NCBI GenBank assembly: GCA_030374805.1
Contig: JARGSG010000228.1
Location: 302,479-366,478, forward strand
DNA: 64,000 nt
Source: Gracilaria gracilis
Taxonomy: Eukaryota; Rhodophyta; Florideophyceae; Gracilariales; Gracilariaceae
Reading direction: 5' to 3'
The position numbers and the translations under genes were made by a program. Under the pieces are notes generated by a model. That model worked only from the letters and a program-made list of their open reading frames with translations. It made no database searches and was not told the origin of the DNA. Shown here piece by piece: positions 20,690-32,039 of the stretch. Within the stretch, counting starts at the first letter, position 1, and each line of letters begins with the position of its first letter.

Positions 20690-21445
20690 CTATAGACCTC
20701 GCAACCACTCCTCGTCCTCAGCGGGATCAAGATTGAGAGCCCAGTCCCAATTTTGATCTCTGATCTTCAAAAACAGTATGACTTGCCAGTCTCTGTCAGA
20801 AGGATCCAGCAGGTGCTCAGCAGCGTCTCGTATTTGAGATATCAGATCATGCCAAAGGGGCCCTATCTCAGCAAGAACGACAAGGTTTCCCGCCTAAATT
20901 GGGCGAAGTCAAAGCTTGAGTTTGGGGCTATCAAATGGAAGAGGGTTATTCTCTCTGACGAGAAAAAGTTCAATCTGGATGGACCGGACGGATTGGCGTG
21001 CTTCTGGCACGATTTACGGACGACCCCGGACATATTCTATACGCGGCAGCAAGGTGGTGGCTTGTTGATGATATGGGGAGCCATTTTGTACTACGGTGTG
21101 TAAGACCTTGATCATTTAATTGGTCCGCAGAATTCAGGGAAGTATTGTGAGACTCTAGACCGTTCGTTACTACCGTTTGCAACCGAAACTTTGGGTAAGC
21201 GTTGGACATTTCAGCAAGATGGGGCATCTATTCACCGTTCTAATTACACTAAGTCATGGTTTAGTGATAAGGAAGTTGATGTTTTAGACTAGCCCGCAAA
21301 GTCTCCGGACCTTAACATCATAGAGAACGTGTGGGGGAACTTAGCACGGGAGGTTTACAAAGAAGGAAAGCACTATGAGTGCGTTGAAGATCTTGCAAAA
21401 GCAGTGGTTAACGCGTGGTCTCATACTAGCATTAGCTTACAAACC
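20690..21445 (+). pseudogene. Tc1-like (DD34E) transposase, broken
   Basis: The N-terminal helix-turn-helix is mostly lost. The catalytic part reads VILSDEKKFNLDGPDG (first D about 20957), GGGLLMIWGAILYYGV followed by TAA at 21101, then in another frame RWTFQQDGASIHRS (second D) and VLD-stop-PAKSPDLNIIENVWG (third residue E). The spacing between second D and E is 34 residues, counting the stop that replaces the usual Trp in the DWP motif (TAG at about 21290). This is the Tc1 group of the Tc1/mariner superfamily. The 3' end is cut at about 21445, where Harbinger-like sequence begins. No terminal repeats were identified. Confidence 0.85.
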
Positions 21446-21924
21446 TTTCGGTACGGAACTTTAAAGGTGAGATCATTCATGCTGCGGTTAATTTTTCGGG
21501 GAGCTGGCACGACAGCAAACTCGCCTACATGACCAGACTAGATAATCCTTGCTTACGAGATGATGATTTAACACCGCCAGGTAATGAGGTTCTTGGTGAC
21601 AGTGCGTTCATCAGTAATACGACTGCGGCCAAGGGAAAACTCGTTCGGGCTCGAAAAGTCAATGAGACTAAGCACATACTCAAGTCCACTGGTCTCAGCG
21701 CGGTCGATTTGGTCTTACAGAGATTATATCCAAGCGAACGTCAAAGTGCGGGGTGGGGAGTGCGTGGTCTCCGAGCACCTTTCCGGCGTTTGAATCTTAC
21801 TCTTCCCGCCAATCATGGAAAACGAGGTCGAGTACTTGCCATTACTTGCCACTTTGTAAACTACCGCACTCGCCACATAGGGTACAGCAAAATCGCTTCC
21901 GTTTATTCTTATGACATGCGATAG
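21446..21924 (+). pseudogene. PIF/Harbinger-like (DDE_Tnp_4) transposase, C-terminal fragment
   Basis: Sequence from about 21455 reads FKGEIIHAAVNFSGSWHDSK, carrying the catalytic-block NxxGSWHDS of PIF/Harbinger transposases. Then come EVLGDSAF (second catalytic D), KLVRARKVNE, QSAGWGVRGLRAPFRRLNLT (the family's WGMRxLQxxF block) and FVNYRTRHIGYSKIASVY, the usual C-terminal stretch. The stop is at 21922. It is joined directly to the truncated Tc1 sequence without an intact 5' half. Confidence 0.8.
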
Positions 21925-22660
21925 GAATCGCAGTGGGTTCTTGTTTGTAGTGAAATGCCCCAATGGGGAACCACGAAGACGTTCGAGATCTTCCTCAGGC
22001 GAGGCAGCACAGTAGCAAAGCCCTTCGAGCGATGACATGACGGAGTCGGTTGGTAAGGCCGAGGCCACCCTTCACGCCAGGCGTAGGAAGGTAAACCAGA
22101 AGCTGGAATCCATGTAAACGTTACGTGCGTATCCTCAGATGAGGCGGTGTCCCATAGGGGTGGAAAGTGTAGACAGGTGTCAGCAAAAGCCGCAGGTCGC
22201 ACAGAATAACCCGAAAAAGGGGAAAAGAGAAAAGGGAAGTCACAAGTGTGACGGAAAGAGACGGAAAAGCCGGGCAAATACTTATACAAGGCGAACGCGA
22301 CAAATAGCGGTGTAATGCTCCTACAATTGGGTTCGTTTGGTTGACGCAGGGCGGATAGACGGTCCGTATGCTACGGGATATGCCTCCGAGGAGGAGTTGA
22401 ATACCGCCGAAGGCGAAGATTCTAGAGCCAACCCTGGATGGGGAGATTTACTTAATGTCGGGGCCCAGTTGCCCCGACACTATATAGTGTGTAGCTAACC
22501 TCCCGTACTGCACGACAAATACTATAATAATCTAGAATACTCCCATAAAGGGTGCAAAATTACCAGCAATGCTGTGCCAACCTCCTGGACTCTACCGTGT
22601 CCTACGTGTCCTAACCACCAACGTGGCCATCGTATGTAGTCATAATTAACCCAGCCGACA
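21925..22660. other. No gene recognised
   Basis: Mixed intergenic sequence. 22457-22480 is a small hairpin (TGTCGGGGC, CCAGTTG, CCCCGACA), a form often found at LTR starts, but no partner LTR was established. Open frames are short and do not resemble known proteins. Confidence 0.4.
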
Positions 22661-22669
22661 TGTCGTAAA

Positions 22670-24975
22670 ATAACTAAGTCGCGGGAATCCCTCAAGGAGG
22701 GCGTTGCACTTCACTAACTTGGGATGGTTCTGTAGCATAACCAATCCTGGTGTTGCGAATGCGAAATTCACTACCATTTGGGTCATAGCCGGGATTGAAA
22801 CCAGTTTGGTGAGCCGTATCTTGTTTGAGATCGTTTCGGTGGGTATAATGAACCTCGGCTTTTGACGCCAACCATTTTTGGTTTAGGTATTACCTAGTAT
22901 GGCAATACGACCATCCTGACGGAGAGCGACCGTTCGGGACCCTGGAAAAATTTCCTTGACATGTCTGTCAATAAAGTTGGTCCCGAGGATACAGTCTGTT
23001 GCCAGGCGATCCACCACAAAGAAATTGAGCTTCAACTTCAAGGTTCCAAGTTGTACCACAGTGATCAAAATTCTTCTAAGGTGTAGTGCGCGATCGTTAG
23101 CGTCCACTAATGGGTTGATAATCGGGGCAGGCTTAATGTTCCGCAAGACCGCATCGGGTACGAAGCGAGCGTTTAGAACATTAGGACCGGCGCCGGTATC
23201 AAGTACACACGCAACGGGAACCTGTAGGTAATTTAGAAAGCATACTGAAGCATTAACTTTATAGTTATTTTACTTTATCAACCACACCACATTGGGTACA
23301 TCTGATTCTTCTTTTTCCACCTTTAAGGTTTCCCGTTCCAGTATCGACGGGCCTGCCAATTCACGTTTAGAGGTGGCCCCTACGCTAACCGTTCGGTGTT
23401 TTCCTTTTCTTTCTGAGAGGAACTGTCCTTCTCCAAGATTGGCGTGTCCTCGACGAGATGAAACTGAGATGTTGGTGGTTGAGCTTGAATTCTCTTTCTA
23501 GATCCTTATAGGTTACAGTAGTTCTGCTGCTTGGCGCTGATTAGATGTTTTTGCACCCCTGGGGGTGTTTTGTCACATCGCTTCGCCAGATGGTCTGGCG
23601 ATAAAAACAGAGCCAACAAACCAAACTATGTGTTTGGGGATCACGCATTGCAATAGAGGTAGACCTGGTAACCGGCTTGGTCTGTGCTGTAGCATAGGAG
23701 GATGCTTGCGAACCACCCATTGAGGTTTTTTGAGTGCTTTCCGCACTTGGTGGCGACTTTACTAAAGCTGGTGGTACTGTAGACGACCAATTAACAATAG
23801 AGGTGGCTCGTGACTGAGCCTGCGGCGCAGTTACGAGATGGACCGCCATCCTTGTTGGTACGCGAATGAGCGAATCATGCTCTGAGGTAGTGCTTTCTTC
23901 TAGCTCCAGTACTGACCGTTTCGGTTTGCACTTTGAGATATGGGACGCCGGAGGCTTCTTTCCATGACGGAGAGTGTCGCCGAGCCCCTGGACATAACGG
24001 GCAAGCCCATTATCGTCCACCTTACGGTTGTTCGCCAGGTAGTTGCGTACCTGCGAATGGATCGCTTTGTCGACATTGTTGGCAAAGAGCAACTTCAACC
24101 TACTATTGGTAAAGGCATTAATGCATCGGGTGGCCAGATTCCAAAGGCTTAACGTGAATTCCATTTCGGTTTGGCTAGAGCGCTGGCGATATGCCTGCAC
24201 CTCAGTGTAATCTTCTTGGATAACCTCATCGGTAGCGTAAGTTTCCAACATGAAATTAACCACTTCTGGGTACGTCTCTAACATATCTGTTCCCTCTTCG
24301 TCAACCGCCAGGGTATTTCCACAAAGCCTGCCTTGAAGCAAGTGGTAAGCTTGACCTTTAAAGAAAAAACTGGAATAACCACATGGCAGCACCTTTGAAA
24401 AAACCTTTTTGGTCACATGCAATCTTGAACTTCCGGAAAAAGTCAATGACCGCAATGGGATCATCACCTGTGAATGTAGTATCACCCACCTGGAAGCTGA
24501 GCTTCATATGGTGCTTGGCGATCTTCTGCGCAACCTCTTGAGTGTAAGCAGAGGATCTGTTTCTCAACCGATATGACCTATAATCAACCGCTTTGGTGAA
24601 CAGATCGTTCAGCGTCTGACGCTCCTTTAGGGTCGTATCGGTGTCCAAATTTGAGTCGGGCGACTCGTACCGTTTCTTCTTACCTTTACGGTTTCTCTTT
24701 GACGACTTCTTCGCCAACCTATTCGGTTTCTTCTTGTGTCTACCTTTAAGGTCACCATCCGAAGATGAACCAGTATCGGTATCGGAGCTCGAGGAATCGA
24801 GGTCAGAGTCCTAGGCGCGACTCTTCCCTTATTCCTCCTCCTTTGTTTACCCTTGCGGTTTCTTCTTCGTCGCCCCTCTTCTGGGTCAAAAGAGTCATCT
24901 TCAGGTCCACCAACCTTGGTGTCCTTTCGAACGTTACCTTCAACGGGTGGTGAAGGACAACACTCCTAAGAGGAG
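22670..24975 (-). pseudogene. Ty3/gypsy gag, protease and pre-RT linker, truncated
   Basis: Read right to left. A Lys/Arg-rich gag start (about 24960-24640, KRNRKGKKKR) leads to the capsid region KLSFQVGDTTFTGDDPIAVI, a frame change near 24390, and capsid helices (LSLWNLATRCINAFTN; GLARYVQGLGDTLRHG). A Cys/His cluster at CWLCF...H...C (about 23625-23545) is an atypical gag knuckle. The protease follows with active site CVLDTGAGPN (D at about 23198) and DCILGTNFIDRHVKEIFP. A linker typical of the protease-RT interval (VSIPAMTQMVVNFAFATPGL, then NHPKLVK) ends near 22670, where the element is cut. RT, RNase H and integrase are absent. It need not belong to the plus-strand Ty3 fragment at 15.6 kb. 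Confidence 0.8.
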
Positions 24976-25683
24976 GTTTTGAGGACTTAGTGAATTTTCC
25001 GCATTGCTGCGTAGAGTCGATATATGAGCTGTACCGCCGCTGGCGGGATGTTGCGCTCAGACAGTTTTTGAGGTTGTACACGTGGGATGCACAGCCTGAG
25101 CTACCGCCCAGCGGGCGTGACGGGAACACGTGTTGCACGGATACCCAGGAGGCGATGCCACCAGCATTGCTGTATTTACTAGATATATTTGATACTTTAT
25201 TTGGCCGGCTCGCCCACTGTCAGGGGCCGCGCCGAGCCCACTACTTAGTACGTTGAGCTATGCTCCCTCAGTAAATCACCCTTGTCAAACAAGGGCTTCC
25301 TGGCTCTAACTATCACGCCTTCGCGAACTGTTCACCTCCAATTGGAGTGACAACCGCGTTGTTCACGTATAGTTACCCACCCTTGTGGCGCTTAGAGTAT
25401 TAACACTGCGTGTGTGTGTCGTCCCGGCTACTGTCGTATACTCGCCCCAGTATTGGGTTTCGCTTGTGTGTTACGCACCTATCCCCACTCTTGTGGACCT
25501 CTTTGCCCCTTTTTTTGGGTTTGTTCTACTGCCCACTCTCATTTGGCTCGCCGTCCAACATCGTGTCGTCGCCGTTCCACTCTTACGAGGCTCAGTCTTG
25601 GGACCGCTCTTCGCACGTGTCCCTACACGGTACCCGGTCCGCACTGTACACTCCGACGCTCGTCGTGACGGATTGACCTCAGT
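24976..25683. other. No gene recognised (possible leader of the gag fragment)
   Basis: This lies upstream of the minus-strand gag. Plus-strand open frames around 25385-25768 are hydrophobic but have no recognisable family and are probably chance. If the gag belonged to a full element, the 5' LTR and primer site should be here; I could not identify either by eye. Confidence 0.35.
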
Positions 25684-26520
25684 TTACACCCGGCTAGTCG
25701 TGTCATTCCCGGTGTGCTCCGTTCGCTGTGCTACCTCCCCGAGAGGAAGATCCCGAACATCTTCGTGACTGTTTCGCTTTTCCCGCCAAAGGCGTTGCAC
25801 TACAGGTTGCAAGTACATATCTCGAGGGCCCACCGTTATATGGCCCTCTTGACTTTGCCTTAAACCTTGTAGGTACGCACTATCGGCCGGAATTGGCTTG
25901 ATTAGTGCGAAAGAACCTGCGGGAATCCCTCGTGGTATGCGAGTAACCTTACTATGGTAAATAGTATTCACCCCAGGGGTTTTGGCTTCCGCCATCCCTT
26001 CAAAAACCTAAAGGTCTTGAACAATTCGGGAGATATGCTCCCGAACACCCGCTAAGATGTAAGTTTCAAACAATTTAGGTATGCGCTGAGAGAACTCGTG
26101 CACGACTCGATGAACCACCAAACGGGTAACGGCTTCCATGTCCATAGAGGTCATAGCTGCATTACCCGTAGCGGTAAAAAGAGCTTTCGCTCGATCTTCC
26201 AATTGGGGCCAAAGGTCCTCAACCATTGTCGGCAAATCCTTAATAGGTTCAGGAGCCAACGGAGGCTGAGTGCCCGTATCCTTTGAGATTCGGCCCGAGG
26301 TTGTCGAAGCAGCTGCTTGGGATTATCCAGAATGCCCTTGGCGGCCCAAGCCGCACCAGAAACCTTGTGGCTAGGTGGCGCGCTAGAGCCGCCAGTAATT
26401 CTTGTAGATGTGTTCATAGTGACGAACAGTGGTATCCAATTGCTTCGCCAGTATTTCTACGAAACCAAATAGGTTTGTGAACTACCAGAATCCTTTGGAG
26501 AGTGTTTTGTTTCCCAGTAA
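25684..26520 (-). pseudogene. Hypothetical protein, broken frame, possibly retroelement-derived
   Basis: Minus-strand coding-like sequence: LAKQLDTTVRHYEHIYKNYW (about 26480-26410), NTSTRITGGSSAPPSHKVSG in another frame, then MVEDLWPQLEDRAKALF and VHEFSQRIPKLFETYILAGV (to TAG at 26008). In the same frame after that stop comes EAKTPGVNTIYHSKVTRIPR (to 25684). The helical, acidic character and its position upstream of a gag fragment fit a structural retroelement protein, but I recognise no domain. Confidence 0.35.
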
Positions 26521-26560
26521 AGATACGACAAAAACCAAGAAATTTCTAGGTCGAAGGAGC

Positions 26561-26712
26561 AAAATGTCGTACAAATACCGAGAAGGTGTGGGGTCCGCCT
26601 GGTAAAGGAAGCGCGCGAGGGTTCAACCTAAAGAGGAAAATGTCGTTGAAATACCGATAAGATGTGGGGTCGGTTTGGTGGAGGGAGCACGCAAAAGCTC
26701 TATCTAAAGACG
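26561..26712. repeat. Diverged 76-bp tandem duplication
   Basis: The word AAAATGTCGT at 26561 recurs at 26637, and the following sequence aligns with substitutions (AAATACCGA-AAG, TGTGGGGTC, GGAGC/GGAAGC, CTAAAGA). Two units. Confidence 0.75.
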
Positions 26713-27640
26713 AAAACAGAGAACGAATATGGTAGTTAAGCAGCCTAAACTCGCATGGGCAAACGGCGGGGCAACTAGCCTAAATTGTGTAGGTGTACGG
26801 TAGTAGAAGTCAACGCGCGGTAAAACCTGAATAGTAATAGAGTAGCAAGTGGCCAAGATGGTATAGTTACTGCCCTCATGGTGCCTGACTTTATAATACC
26901 CAAGCGGGAAGGCGAGGTGCACCACAGTATATACAAAGTGCACCGACGCCGATCTTTCATGCGGGCATGACGTCATAGGCTGCGTTCATGACCTACTGTG
27001 ATGGGCCAGCAATGTGAAGCTAAAATAAATTGGAAATTAGGAATTAGAAATTAGAAAATATAAAATGGAGAATACCAATTGGGTAAATTGCAGCCAGTAA
27101 GGCGCACAAGTAGGCCTAAAAGGCACTAACCAGTTGAGATTTCATTACACTACAGCGTGAAAGAGATTTAGAATCACAGCGCCAGGAGCGAGAAGTTCAG
27201 CGGGAAGAGAGTGAGTCGAAGCGTTACGAATGGTTTATGGAAATAATGATGATAGTCACGATGGGGACTCATCAAAAACAGAGAAACGGCGGTAGCTTCA
27301 AAATCCCCGCGTCTAGTTAAAAGCAGTAGAAGGTCTCTGCAGTTTACATTAGGGAGCGATCCCTACCAGTAAGTCGGAAATAAAGAAGTAAGGTCACCTT
27401 GTAGAGCCTGAATGAACGTTGACCTTATCTGATTTAAACCTACTGCCTATATTCATAAATTGAATAGCAAAACACAAGAGGAAACCAACAAATACCTTTT
27501 CCCTCTGTCTTCCCACCTGAACTAATCTTGAAGTCTAGGAAAAGGGGGCCCGAATAGCCCGCATTTCTCATTCTGCGATTTGCGTTAAAAGTTAAACCTG
27601 TTCTCCAAGTATAATTCTTTCTCTATTCTGGCCTTTTATG
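26713..27640. other. No gene recognised
   Basis: AT-rich, with a run of AATTAGAAATTAGAAAATA words near 27035-27065. No coding frame of note. Confidence 0.4.
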
Positions 27641-27642
27641 CG

Positions 27643-27955
27643 TCAATCAGAGCCGCTTTTGATGACAAAAGAATGCCAAGCCTGTCCAAACACTGAGTCA
27701 ATTACGAGCATCTCTGCAAACGCTCTGTAGACCTTCTTCAATTTAGGATAAACTCCAAGCATTTCCGCTACAGTTGAGTGGTTCATTGACCGTGGGGCGT
27801 TTAGGCTGCTGCAAATAATGTTGCCGTTGGGTGCCCATGGCAGTATGTTTTGCATATAGCCATTGTAGAACATGCTTAGCTCCAATATATGTCGAAATCA
27901 CTGCTGTTTTATCTTGAATCCATCTGCAAAGCAGTACAATTTTATCAAGCGTCAT
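27643..27955 (-). pseudogene. DDE-transposase-like fragment
   Basis: Two overlapping frames give KIVLLCRWIQDKTAVISTYI and then LPWAPNGNIICSSLNAPRSM, NHSTVAEMLGVYPKLKKVY and AEMLVIDSVFGQA. The layout APNGxI, then APRSMNHS in place of xPGSxHDS, then a leucine-rich helix and VIDSVF in place of VxDSAF fits a decayed PIF/Harbinger-type (DDE_Tnp_4) core. It is short and mutated, so this is tentative. Confidence 0.4.
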
Positions 27956-28275
27956 TTAGAAAGATGAAATTTGCCACTTAAATGTCAGAATTTTTTTGCC
28001 GAAGGCGTCCTAATCTCGGGGTTTTTACTATAAAATAGCAGTTTCACAACAATCTTCCTTACAAATCGAATAAAAAGAGACATAAAACTTGCAGTACATC
28101 CAAATACGAGTGATAATTCCACGATAGAACCCCGGATTCTCGCGTATGGTAGAAAAAGGCCAAGCGCATGACATGCAGAAAGGTAACAAGGTCGTTCTTT
28201 GGAAGATGGTTGATTGATTTTGATTGTTCAATCTGATGCATACAAAGTATGAATGTTGTACAGAGGTTGAAATTA

Positions 28276-30465
28276 CACCCAGTGACCGTAAAAAAAGTGG
28301 CTGATCAAATAGTTTGGTACTTCAATTGCCGTGGGCCACATTATTACAGGTACAAACACTTCTAGGCAAGGAGACAAATAATTTGACCAGAGGGAACACG
28401 ATCTCCCGCCAAACCAAAATATTATATAACAGCTTTACAACTCATCACCACCGTCACCAATCGTAGTCCTTCCGCTCTTCCTTTGCCAATTCCAGCATCA
28501 TGCGCCCTCCGCTCACAGCCTCTCTCATACTGACAGCCTTTGGGCGCGACGCTCAACGCCGTCAAAGCCGAGCCCATTAAACCACAACGCCTCCCAACCC
28601 AACGCCACCCGCCCCCCAACCTGCTTCTGATCCTCCGGCAGATGGATCCGTTGCAAGCAAAAAAGCCAAAAGAGGCGCTTCAAAATGTTATATCGATAAA
28701 TGATCGTAGCAAAATAGCGTCATGGATGGTAAAGAAGCCCTCGCAAACGGCGAAAAGAAAATATATCTCGAGCAGTCAAACAGTTTCCTGATTTGTTCTT
28801 TAGTGCTCCGGAGGTCAATTTGATGAAAGCAAGCAGGATCTGGCACCGCCGTTATGATTTTGTTGAACATGACGGGGCACTAAATTCACGGAGCTCCTGC
28901 ACAACAATCAAGAAATCCACACATATAGGTCTCAAGAGAGTGAATCTCAAAGCTCGTCCAGGACGTGGCAGGAAACCCAGAAAATGGGTAATGGGTTTGC
29001 ACTTCAACATGCTGCAAGAGTTCGATCGTCTGCGTAAGCTGGGGGTGAAGTTCAATTGAAAAACTCTCAGAACGCTTGCCATAACCTTAATCAACACTTC
29101 GCCCGACACATCGTTCCACCAAGACGCTGTTGACTCAAAAAACAACCGATTGATAAAATCCTTTATAGATCGTCGTTGGATTCAAAGTTTTATGGACAGA
29201 TACCGCATTGTTAGCCGCTTCCAGACAGAAAAGTTGCTCGTATCTCCGGGACAATTGACCCACATACACAAGGAAGTCGCCTACCATCTCGGTAAAGTGT
29301 CGCGTGCATTTTGAAGAGGTCAGTCGAAGGAAGGAGACGTGGAGAACGCGGATGAAACGCAATTTGTGATAAATGGAGACAATGGTAAAACGCTTGGCTT
29401 CTGTGGGGAGCAGGAAGTGAAATATTTCGATGTCGTCTCGGGAGGAAAGGAAATGAAGATAGTGGTTCGCATCAGGGGCGGAGTTCCCGCGAGGATTGAG
29501 CCTGAATTCATGGTTTTCAAAAATCCCGCACGATCGTTTCCCATTCGCGGTATCGCTGACAATATATTTGGTGTGAGCTACCGCACTAGACTAAAAGGGT
29601 GGAGGGATAATACGGTTATGGCACAGTGATTAGGAGAGCCGCGTGCAATTACAGCACTCACAAAAAGTCGAACGAGAATTCTGTTTGTCGACAACTGTAG
29701 CGGTCAAAACCACCCACCAGCACTTCAAGCCGTCATGGATCGCATCAACACGGAGATTGTTGACTTTTTCAAGAATGTTACGGTTTTGGTCCAACCGGCA
29801 GACTTCTTTATCATACGAAACATCAAAGGCGCTTGTAGTGTGCGTTAAAAAACGCATAAAATGAAAATGATAGAGAAAGGAGCCTGGTGCTCTTTGTCAA
29901 AAAAACTCTTCAACCTTGGTAAGACCTTTTTTTTAAGCTTGCTGCAAACGCTGTGCGCGATGTTGATTCGCAGAAAGATGCAAAAAGTATTATATACGCT
30001 CACAAGCTTTGAATAGAAATGGATTATGGGATGAGAGACAGTTATTTCCCTAACTGCAAACAATAATTGCGAAGCACCGTAATCATTTTGACGATGAGCC
30101 GGTCTTTTCGTAACTGTTGCATACACAGGAGGCGGTGGTGTAATAGGAGCACATCGTGTGTAATTAGGACGGAGAGGCAGTTGATGTGGTTTAACAGTTC
30201 GCCGCATTGATGGGCAGGGCACGAGATGACTGAGTGTTGCGCAACGCATTACGGTGGATGGCTTTGCGGTGCTTGCTTCGGATTGAGTACATCTCCCAAC
30301 CACACTATTTATTTTCAAAATAAATAATGTGCCCCACGTTATTTAATTCTGCACCTCAAATAGCGTGGTACCGCTTTTGTTGTGGGCCACAGTATTAGCG
30401 GTATCCCTGCCAGAATTAACCAAACCACATTTAGTGTGGCCCACTTTATTTATGGTTTCTGGGTG
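28276..30465 (+). mobile_element. pogo-like DNA transposon with both ends preserved (2,190 bp)
   Basis: The left end CACCCAGTGACCGTAAAA (28276 onward) and the reverse complement of the right end CACCCAGAAACCATAAAT match at 21 of the first 25 positions, and the inverted repeat ends in AAAGTGG on both sides. Each end is flanked by TA (28274-28275 and 30466-30467), the target duplication of the Tc1/mariner superfamily. Copies of GTGGGCCACA occur near both ends. The transposase gene inside is broken. A small AT-rich palindrome (TATTTATTTT, C, AAAATAAATA) lies at 30306-30326. Confidence 0.9.
28490..30060 (+). pseudogene. pogo-type (DDE_1) transposase, stops and frameshifts
   Basis: The N-terminal part survives in pieces (SINDRSKIASWMV, then NISRAVKQFPDLFF). 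A DNA-binding stretch with GLKRVNLKARPGRGRKPRKW follows (28925-28985). The catalytic domain has NADETQFVINGDNG (first D, about 29350), RILFVDNCSGQNH (second D, about 29675-29715) and VTVLVQPADFFII (third D, about 29780-29815), the DDE_1 arrangement of pogo/Tigger transposases. A C-terminal piece KGAWCSLSKKLFNLGKTFFL ends near 30060. Stops fall at about 29057, 29310 and 29627. It sits in the matching orientation inside the 28276-30465 element. Confidence 0.85.
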
Positions 30466-30906
30466 TATTGAGCAACTTCAAAAAAACTTGATCATCCAAC
30501 CCGCATAAAGTGATCAACGACGCGTCACACCCAGATTGAAACAAGTACAAAAATGGAAACGCGTTTGGGATTCGAAGGGCTTTTTGTCTAATGCGTCTTT
30601 GACGAATACGTCTCTCATGCATGGAAAGCTTAGAACGGTACGGTGAAGGTCAAGAAAGCATGCCGATGAGAAGTGTAGTTGAACTGGTTGCCATCGCGAA
30701 GTTGTGTTTTAGGAGAGATACGGCGAATAGTTTCGAGAACGACGCGACTGACAATGTATGGGACGCTGTGAATGGGGTACGCGTTTACTCAGAAAGTGGG
30801 TGGTGTGGCTTTCTTGCTGTTGCGTTTCTCAGGTTTTCAGATCGACCATTGAAACACAAAAGCACGAACACGCAGATTACTTCTTTGCGTTTTGCGTATA
30901 TAAGGA

Positions 30907-31412
30907 ATGACCCATTGGCTCAGAAATGGGAGCGTGATCGGGAATCTCAAGGGTTATGAAAGTGCAGTATTGTGCTGTGCAAAAAACAATGACGCTAGAG
31001 TTGTGTTCGGCTCCCATCACAGCACAGTCCATATCTGGGATTTCATGCGTATGGGCACGTGGGACGGCCCCTTGAAGGTTACACAAATTCGGTGATATGC
31101 GTGGCATGGAGCCCCAATTGCAAGCGAGCCGTATCCTGGTCAGAAGACTACGAGGTCCGCGTGTGGGACTTCGAAAGCGGGGGAGCAATAGTCGAACTTT
31201 TCGTTCATTGCTCTTGGCTATCATTTGTACATTCGAATGCGGGCAGCTCACAAGTTGTGTCGTATGATGGAACGGATTCTGGAAGGTTGTGGGACGGGGC
31301 GCGCGGTGAGTGCATCATGGCATCGAGCCACAACTGGTGGACCGAAAGCGTGTATGGCCTTGGCCTCTCTGGAGTAGATATCCGATTTGACTTTTTTTCC
31401 TCAGCGGAATGA
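30907..31412 (+). pseudogene. WD40-repeat protein fragment
   Basis: Three WD-like units across a frameshift near 31065: AVLCCAKNNDARVVFGSHHS then VHIWDF; SVICVAWSPNCKRAVSWSED then VRVWDF; and SSQVVSYDGTDSGRLWDGAR. The spacing of GH-like and WD dipeptides fits beta-propeller blades. Only part of a propeller is present and neither end looks like a protein terminus, so this is a fragment of a longer gene. An open frame upstream (30621-30959) is not clearly related. Confidence 0.65.
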
Positions 31413-32039
31413 AGATCTTGGGCCAGAGCGAGTGGTTGCGTCTACAGATAGATCCGCCGCTGGAGAAAAATACTTTGCTGTACACATGGTACATCTTCTG
31501 TGCCGTTTTTGCAATGTGAGGTAGCGTTATCGTCGATAAAGGGAGCTCGGCGCATAATGAAACGATGAGCTGTCTCTAACGCACGACGGTACAGCAACGT
31601 TAACGAAGCAGGTTATGTACAGTGGAGCCATAGTGCATCGATGCGACCACAATGTCAAGCTGTTGGAAGGCGAATGGAGAGCAGTTTATCTTGTCTCTCT
31701 CTCATTCTTGCCGGTTGCTCTTGCGCAGGACTTGTCCGGCGACGTTCGCGGTATAAAGCGGGTCACTGTAAGGGTGATATTCCACTCGTTGGCGCGTGTG
31801 GACTGCGCGTGACGCGCACTGACGAGCCACGGTTGACGCGTGTGGCGCAAACGTGTACGCAGTCGACTGGCGCGGCGCGATCAACGGTCGGCGCATTCAA
31901 AAAGCTCGAGACATTCAAATTGAAAGCGCCCGCGGCAGGCGGCAATCGCTGGCAGCGATTTGCTGCGCCGCGCCCCACGCACTACCGTCTCCCTCCCCGC
32001 AGCGCGCAGCGCACCCGCCATCGCTCCCCGCGCGCCGCC
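31413..32039. promoter_or_regulatory. Upstream region of the coiled-coil gene, with a TATA-like box
   Basis: No gene recognised. TATAAA at 31752-31757 is about 283 bp before the ATG at 32040. GC content rises sharply from about 31930, as in the gene that follows. The open frame extends upstream to 31641, but that part reads as GC-rich non-coding sequence. Confidence 0.35.

Noticed and set aside
22457-25300. Possible LTR pair for the Ty3 gag fragment (TGTC... at 22457 and about 25215)
   Set aside because: Only a short, weak alignment of the first 50 bases; not enough to call LTRs.
25385-25768. Hydrophobic plus-strand frame that could be read as a membrane protein
   Set aside because: No family, no promoter or start context, and it overlaps better coding sense on the minus strand.
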